From Verrucomicrobiota bacterium (GTDB lineage: Bacteria > Verrucomicrobiota > Verrucomicrobiia > Verrucomicrobiales > DEV007), in NCBI GenBank assembly GCA_027618625.1, contig JAQCER010000043.1:1-11316 (forward strand): DNA of 11,316 bases, given 5' to 3'. The position numbers were made by a program, and so were the translations under genes. Below, piece by piece: positions 9,082-11,316 of the stretch; position 1 is the first letter of the stretch, and every line of letters starts with the position of its first letter. A model generated the notes under the pieces. That model had not been told where the DNA came from. It did no database searches and was given only the letters and a program-made list of their open reading frames with translations.

Positions 9082-9504
9082 CTACCTGGATATAAGCCAT
9101 GCGATTGCCTTCTTGTAGCCGTCCAATCCTTCTCCGATGATGCTGTGTGCGCAGTTGCCGCGGAGGTAGGAGATGTGGCGGAAGGGTTCGCGTTCCATGA
9201 CATTCGAAATGTGCACTTCGACAACCGGAATTTCGATCCCACCGACGGCATCGGCCAGGGCAATAGATGTGTGCGTGTAGCCCCCGGGATTAATCACCAC
9301 CCCCGTGTCTTCGTCAAACCCGACGGCATGAAGCGCGTCGATCAGCCCGCCGTCGTGATTCGACTGCAGGTAAGTGAGCGTGTGGTTCGGAAACGCTGGA
9401 ACCAAAGTGGAGAAGTAGTCTTCAAACGTTTGAGTTCCATAGATTTCCGGTTGCCTTTTTCCGAGAAGATTCAAGTTGGGGCCGTTGATGATATGGATGC
9501 GCAC
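9082..9504 (-). CDS. aroQ: 3-dehydroquinate dehydratase, type II (AroQ)
   Basis: This cytoplasmic enzyme of the shikimate pathway removes water from 3-dehydroquinate to give 3-dehydroshikimate; type II enzymes form dodecamers. The 140 residues match the family length. Conserved active-site elements are all visible: INGPNLNLLGKRQPEIYG with Arg17 and Tyr22 of the flexible lid, SNHDG (48-52, Asp where Glu is commonest), INPGGYTHTS with Asn72 and His78, VEVHISN with His98, and REPFRH with Arg109. The start is GTG at 9504. A TAA lies in frame only three codons upstream (9514-9516), so no earlier start exists. The possible Shine-Dalgarno GAAGG abuts the start, unusually close. The gene is divergent from uppP and convergent with the VWA gene, not next to accB as in many genomes. 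Confidence 0.97.
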   Translation of the reverse strand: MRIHIINGPNLNLLGKRQPEIYGTQTFEDYFSTLVPAFPNHTLTYLQSNHDGGLIDALHAVGFDEDTGVVINPGGYTHTSIALADAVGGIEIPVVEVHISNVMEREPFRHISYLRGNCAHSIIGEGLDGYKKAIAWLISR

Positions 9505-9508
9505 CCTT

Positions 9509-9521
9509 CGAGCTTAGCTCG
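9509..9521. promoter_or_regulatory. Small palindrome at the aroQ translation start
   Basis: CGAGCT and AGCTCG flank a single T (CGAGCTTAGCTCG), ending only four bases before the aroQ GTG. In the aroQ mRNA it could fold over the ribosome binding region. It could also be a binding site. The evidence is the symmetry alone. Confidence 0.25.
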
Positions 9522-9546
9522 ATCTGTCCCGAGGATCAAGTCAACC

Positions 9547-9563
9547 CGCGAATTCGCGAATTC
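9547..9563. promoter_or_regulatory. CGCGAATTCGCG palindrome within a GCGAATTC tandem, divergent aroQ/uppP promoter region
   Basis: The 12-bp perfect palindrome CGCGAATTCGCG (9547-9558) overlaps two tandem copies of GCGAATTC (9548-9563). Outer arms ACCCG and CGGGT (9544-9548 and 9567-9571) also pair. It sits in the 178-base spacer between divergent aroQ and uppP, 43 bases from aroQ and about 120 from uppP, where a shared operator could act on both. No regulator is encoded nearby, and I cannot fix promoter elements. Confidence 0.35.
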
Positions 9564-9682
9564 ATACGGGTGTCTGGGGGCACTTTCCTTCAGGTGAATC
9601 CACCTTTGCTTTGTGGCATCGGTTGTGAGAGGTTGTTGCGCTTTGATTTCGTTTCTGCCCCTACCGTTAAATCCTGTTTCCC

Positions 9683-10516
9683 ATGACACCTCTCCAAGCA
9701 ATCATCCTCGGAATTATCGAGGGGCTCACAGAATATCTCCCCGTCAGTTCCACTGGTCACCTGGTGGTAGCGATGCGCCTGATGGGGCTGGGGTTCGCTG
9801 AGGATAAGGCCGCGTCGGATGCGTTTTCGATCGCCATTCAGGGAGGGGCGATCGTCGCTGTTCTCGGTTTGTATTACCCTCGTGTCATCCAGATGTTTCG
9901 TGGCCTGGTCGGTAAAGATGCTGTGGGCAAGAGGCTGGTCATCGCCATGATTTGTGGGTTTCTACCTGCCGCCGTCATCGGCCTTTTGCTGAATGATCTC
10001 ATCAAAGAATACCTTTTCGGCATCAAGCCCATTGTGGCTGCCTGGATCATCGGGGGCATTGCCATCATTGCGGTGGCTGCCCGTCGCAAGAATCAGGATT
10101 CGGCGGCAGGCATTGACCTGGCAGAGATCACTTGGAAGATGGCGCTCATCATTGGCTTCGCGCAGTGTATCGCGATGTGGCCGGGGACCAGTCGCAGCCT
10201 CATGACCATCGTGTGCGGCGTTATGGTAGGGCTTTCGTTACGTTCCGCGGTGGAATTCTCCTTTGTTCTCGGAGTACTGACTCTTGGGGCGGCGACCGCG
10301 AAGGACAGCTTGGAGCATGGAGAGCTGATGTGGAATACTTTCGGCCCGCTGAATCTTGGACTCGGTGCAGTGTTCGCTTTTGTATCGGCTGCGATCGCAG
10401 TGAAGTGGATGGTCAGCTTCCTGAACAAGCATGGGTTGGCAATCTTCGGTTGGTATCGAATTGCCATTGGGATCGTAGTGGGCAGCTTGCTTGCTCTCAA
10501 CGTAATCAGCGGATGA
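9683..10516 (+). CDS. uppP: Undecaprenyl-diphosphatase UppP (BacA)
   Basis: UppP is an integral membrane phosphatase that converts undecaprenyl diphosphate to the monophosphate, recycling the lipid carrier for peptidoglycan and other envelope polymers; extra copies give bacitracin resistance. The 277 residues and helix pattern are normal. The first signature, GIIEGLTEYLPVSSTGHL, gives Glu13, Glu17, Ser23 and His26. The second, WPGTSRS at 166-172, gives Arg171; these are the catalytic and metal/phosphate-binding residues of the family. The ATG at 9683 places MTPLQAIILGIIEG exactly where the family begins, although no Shine-Dalgarno is visible. It is transcribed away from aroQ. After the stop there is only an AT-rich palindrome (TAATCATTTGATTA, 10529-10542), not a typical terminator. 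Confidence 0.97.
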   Translation: MTPLQAIILGIIEGLTEYLPVSSTGHLVVAMRLMGLGFAEDKAASDAFSIAIQGGAIVAVLGLYYPRVIQMFRGLVGKDAVGKRLVIAMICGFLPAAVIGLLLNDLIKEYLFGIKPIVAAWIIGGIAIIAVAARRKNQDSAAGIDLAEITWKMALIIGFAQCIAMWPGTSRSLMTIVCGVMVGLSLRSAVEFSFVLGVLTLGAATAKDSLEHGELMWNTFGPLNLGLGAVFAFVSAAIAVKWMVSFLNKHGLAIFGWYRIAIGIVVGSLLALNVISG

Positions 10517-10539
10517 TAGCCTACCCTGTAATCATTTGA

Positions 10540-10821
10540 TTAGATGACGCCAGTGGCCGCCACGCTGACGCCGCCGACGGTGACACGCACGCAACGATGT
10601 GCCGCGCCGTCAAAGCTGCCCCAGCGCGCGACCGCGTCGTTTTTGTGCACCGCCGCCATGGGCTTGGTGGTTTGCGCCGTGTTGGCCCCCCGAGCACCGA
10701 TGCCGTTGTCGCCCACGGCGAAACACTGCTTGTCGGTGTTGCCTTGGACGGCGCCACCTTCACCGGCGCGGGGCTCTACGACAGCTACAAACGCACCCCC
10801 TCCAACCCCGGCTCCTGAGGC
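10540..10821 (-). pseudogene. Minus-strand coding remnant, possibly of a double-psi beta-barrel-like domain
   Basis: On the minus strand a frame of 93 codons runs from just after a TGA (10822-10824) to a TAA (10540-10542). It has a strong purine-first, GC-third codon pattern and normal amino-acid composition. Representative stretches are KQCFAVGDNGIGARGANT, KPMAAVHKNDAVARWGS and RCVRVTVGGVSVAATGVI. No ATG, GTG or TTG occurs in the first 35 codons, so it cannot be an intact gene as it stands. The order 'AAxH...WG...VxVTxGGxSV' loosely recalls the AAH-xLPfGxxVxVT-GxSV motif of RlpA/barwin-type double-psi beta-barrels, but the following D-R/K-G-P is missing because the frame stops. The family assignment is weak; that this strand once coded is better supported. 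A plus-strand frame (10597-10818) also exists but is Arg/His-rich and has weaker codon structure. Confidence 0.45.
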
Positions 10822-10839
10822 TCAATGAAACCCGGCTTC

Positions 10840-10881
10840 CAAAAGGAAATCCCTAGCAATCAAAAGGAAATTCCTAGCAAT
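10840..10881. repeat. Two tandem copies of a 21-bp unit
   Basis: The unit at 10840-10860 is repeated directly at 10861-10881 with a single C/T difference at its twelfth base. Each contains CAAAAGGAAAT followed by CCTAGCAAT. The pair sits between the two gene remnants, in a plus-strand frame it would read QKEIPSN twice, and it may mark a recombination or insertion junction. Confidence 0.9.
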
Positions 10882-10883
10882 AA

Positions 10884-11099
10884 CTGCATCACCCCGTCGT
10901 TTCATTCGACTTCACCCGACAGGTTACCCTGTCTGCCCCCCAGAACACGATCGTCACCCTTCAGCGCAGCAGCGATCTCCTGAATTGGGAAGCTGCCGGT
11001 TCGATCGAAACGGGGCTGGAATCCGAAGCCACTGTGTGGAGCACTACCGAGGTTCCCGCCAATCCATTAAACATTTATTATCGCGCCATGATTGAATAA
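10884..11099 (+). pseudogene. C-terminal remnant of a secreted/surface protein
   Basis: A plus-strand frame is open from just after a TAA (10881-10883) to the TAA at 11097-11099, 71 codons, without any start codon at its beginning. It reads FDFTRQVTLSAPQNTIVTLQ, then RSSDLLNWEAAGSIETG, and ends NIYYRAMIE. 'LQRSsDLxNWexxGs ... YYRxxI' at the very end of a protein is a pattern I know from C-termini of large exported proteins in Verrucomicrobiota, where it forms a small beta domain. The matching upstream body of such a protein is absent, and the coding quality begins abruptly around 10905. I read it as the surviving 3' end of a deleted or disrupted gene. The opposite strand has weaker frames here. 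Confidence 0.55.
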
Positions 11100-11220
11100 A
11101 TACCCCCACTAGACATCCGATCAAGGTGGAAGAAGGAGCATCGGCGGTATAGGCAATCGTTGATGGAGGAGAGTAGGCAGTTGCGGGATGATGAGGATCG
11201 GGTGGTGCGCAAGGGGCTGA
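11100..11220 (+). other. Purine-rich stretch with an open, charged frame, identity unclear
   Basis: The same plus-strand frame as the C-terminal remnant stays open after its stop codon from 11100 to the window end. It encodes a very basic/acidic segment (SRWKKEHRRYRQSLMEE, then RQLRDDEDRVVRKG) before running into the inverted repeat. A TTG and an ATG occur in frame at 11160 and 11163. The composition follows from a G/A-rich sequence, so this may be chance. Minus-strand frames of 70-75 codons here look Ser/Pro/Arg-rich and unconvincing. I cannot call a gene. Confidence 0.2.
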
Positions 11221-11303
11221 GACCAAGGAGAGGCGGACTCCGATCCGCCTCATCAATCGTGCCTGCCGGAACAGGGCGGATCGGAGTCCGCCCCTCCTTG
11301 GTC
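11221..11303. mobile_element. REPIN-like element: two REP-type palindromic arms in inverted orientation
   Basis: A 29-base left arm (11221-11249, beginning GACCAAGGAG) and a 29-base right arm (11275-11303, ending CTCCTTGGTC) are reverse complements with one mismatch, separated by a 25-base spacer. Each arm contains its own palindrome: the left has GGCGGA-CTCCGA-TCCGCC (11232-11249) and the right has GGCGGA-TCGGAG-TCCGCC (11275-11292). Two REPs, each an imperfect palindrome with a short 5' tail, facing one another is the defining architecture of a REPIN. REPINs are non-autonomous and are thought to be mobilised by RAYT (Y1-type) transposases acting in trans; none is in the window. As RNA it would form a long hairpin and could also terminate or stabilise transcripts. 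Confidence 0.75.
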
Positions 11304-11316
11304 AATTCAGGAGATC

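Noticed and set aside
10529..10542. TAATCATTTGATTA after uppP as a terminator
   Set aside because: The stem is AT-only apart from one pair, with a two-base loop and no T-run; it is too weak to call.
10597..10818. Plus-strand 73-codon frame with TDAVVAHGETLLVGVALDG, considered as a fragment of a SYLF/YSC84-like protein
   Set aside because: The resemblance is short. Codon structure is weaker than on the minus strand, and the N-terminal half is Arg/His-rich like an antisense shadow.
10918..10933. GACAGG-TTAC-CCTGTC hairpin
   Set aside because: It lies inside the C-terminal coding remnant, has no T-tract, and is short enough to be chance.

Overview
The window looks like ordinary chromosome from a moderately GC-rich bacterium, most likely a member of the Verrucomicrobiota. 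That placement is an inference. It rests on a membrane-anchored protein built of about 16 'NP/DP-x-x-A-x-x-W-A-x-x-L' repeats, a decayed C-terminal sorting-type segment (LQRSSDLLNWE...YYR), a DUF4870 / von Willebrand A gene pair, and a REP-like core (GGCGGACTCCGATCCGCC) of a kind I associate with that phylum. There is no rRNA, tRNA, CRISPR array, phage module or intact transposase gene.

Layout. 1-1337 (+): an MBOAT/AlgI-type membrane O-acyltransferase, cut at its N-terminus by the window edge. 1429-3354 (-): the repeat protein, convergent with the MBOAT gene. 3355-3546: a divergent spacer with three perfect tandem copies of GGTAGGTT. 3547-4878 (+): chrA, a full-length two-domain chromate transporter. 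5106-7310 (+): uvrB, with an insertion of about 44 residues in its C-terminal motor region. 7446-7832 and 7829-8968 (+): a DUF4870 membrane protein and a membrane-anchored VWA protein, overlapping by ATGA and probably one translation-coupled operon. 9082-9504 (-): aroQ (type II 3-dehydroquinate dehydratase). 9505-9682: a divergent spacer carrying CGCGAATTCGCG. 9683-10516 (+): uppP (undecaprenyl-diphosphatase).

The last 800 bases (10517-11316) hold no convincing intact gene but are not empty. They contain a minus-strand coding remnant (10540-10821) with strong coding-type codon structure but no start codon near its beginning, two tandem copies of a 21-bp unit (10840-10881), and a plus-strand remnant of the C-terminus of a surface/secreted protein (10884-11099). 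They end in an 83-bp inverted repeat (11221-11303) whose two 29-nt arms each contain their own palindrome, which is the architecture of a REPIN. This is the most mobile-looking part of the window.

The intact genes are mostly housekeeping or envelope functions (DNA repair, shikimate pathway, lipid-carrier recycling, metal efflux, surface acylation) and do not form one pathway. The parts least explained by known biology are the DUF4870-VWA pair, the repeat protein, the UvrB insertion and the REPIN-like element. I did not find a clear, complete, undescribed multi-gene system, and I rank these as leads only.
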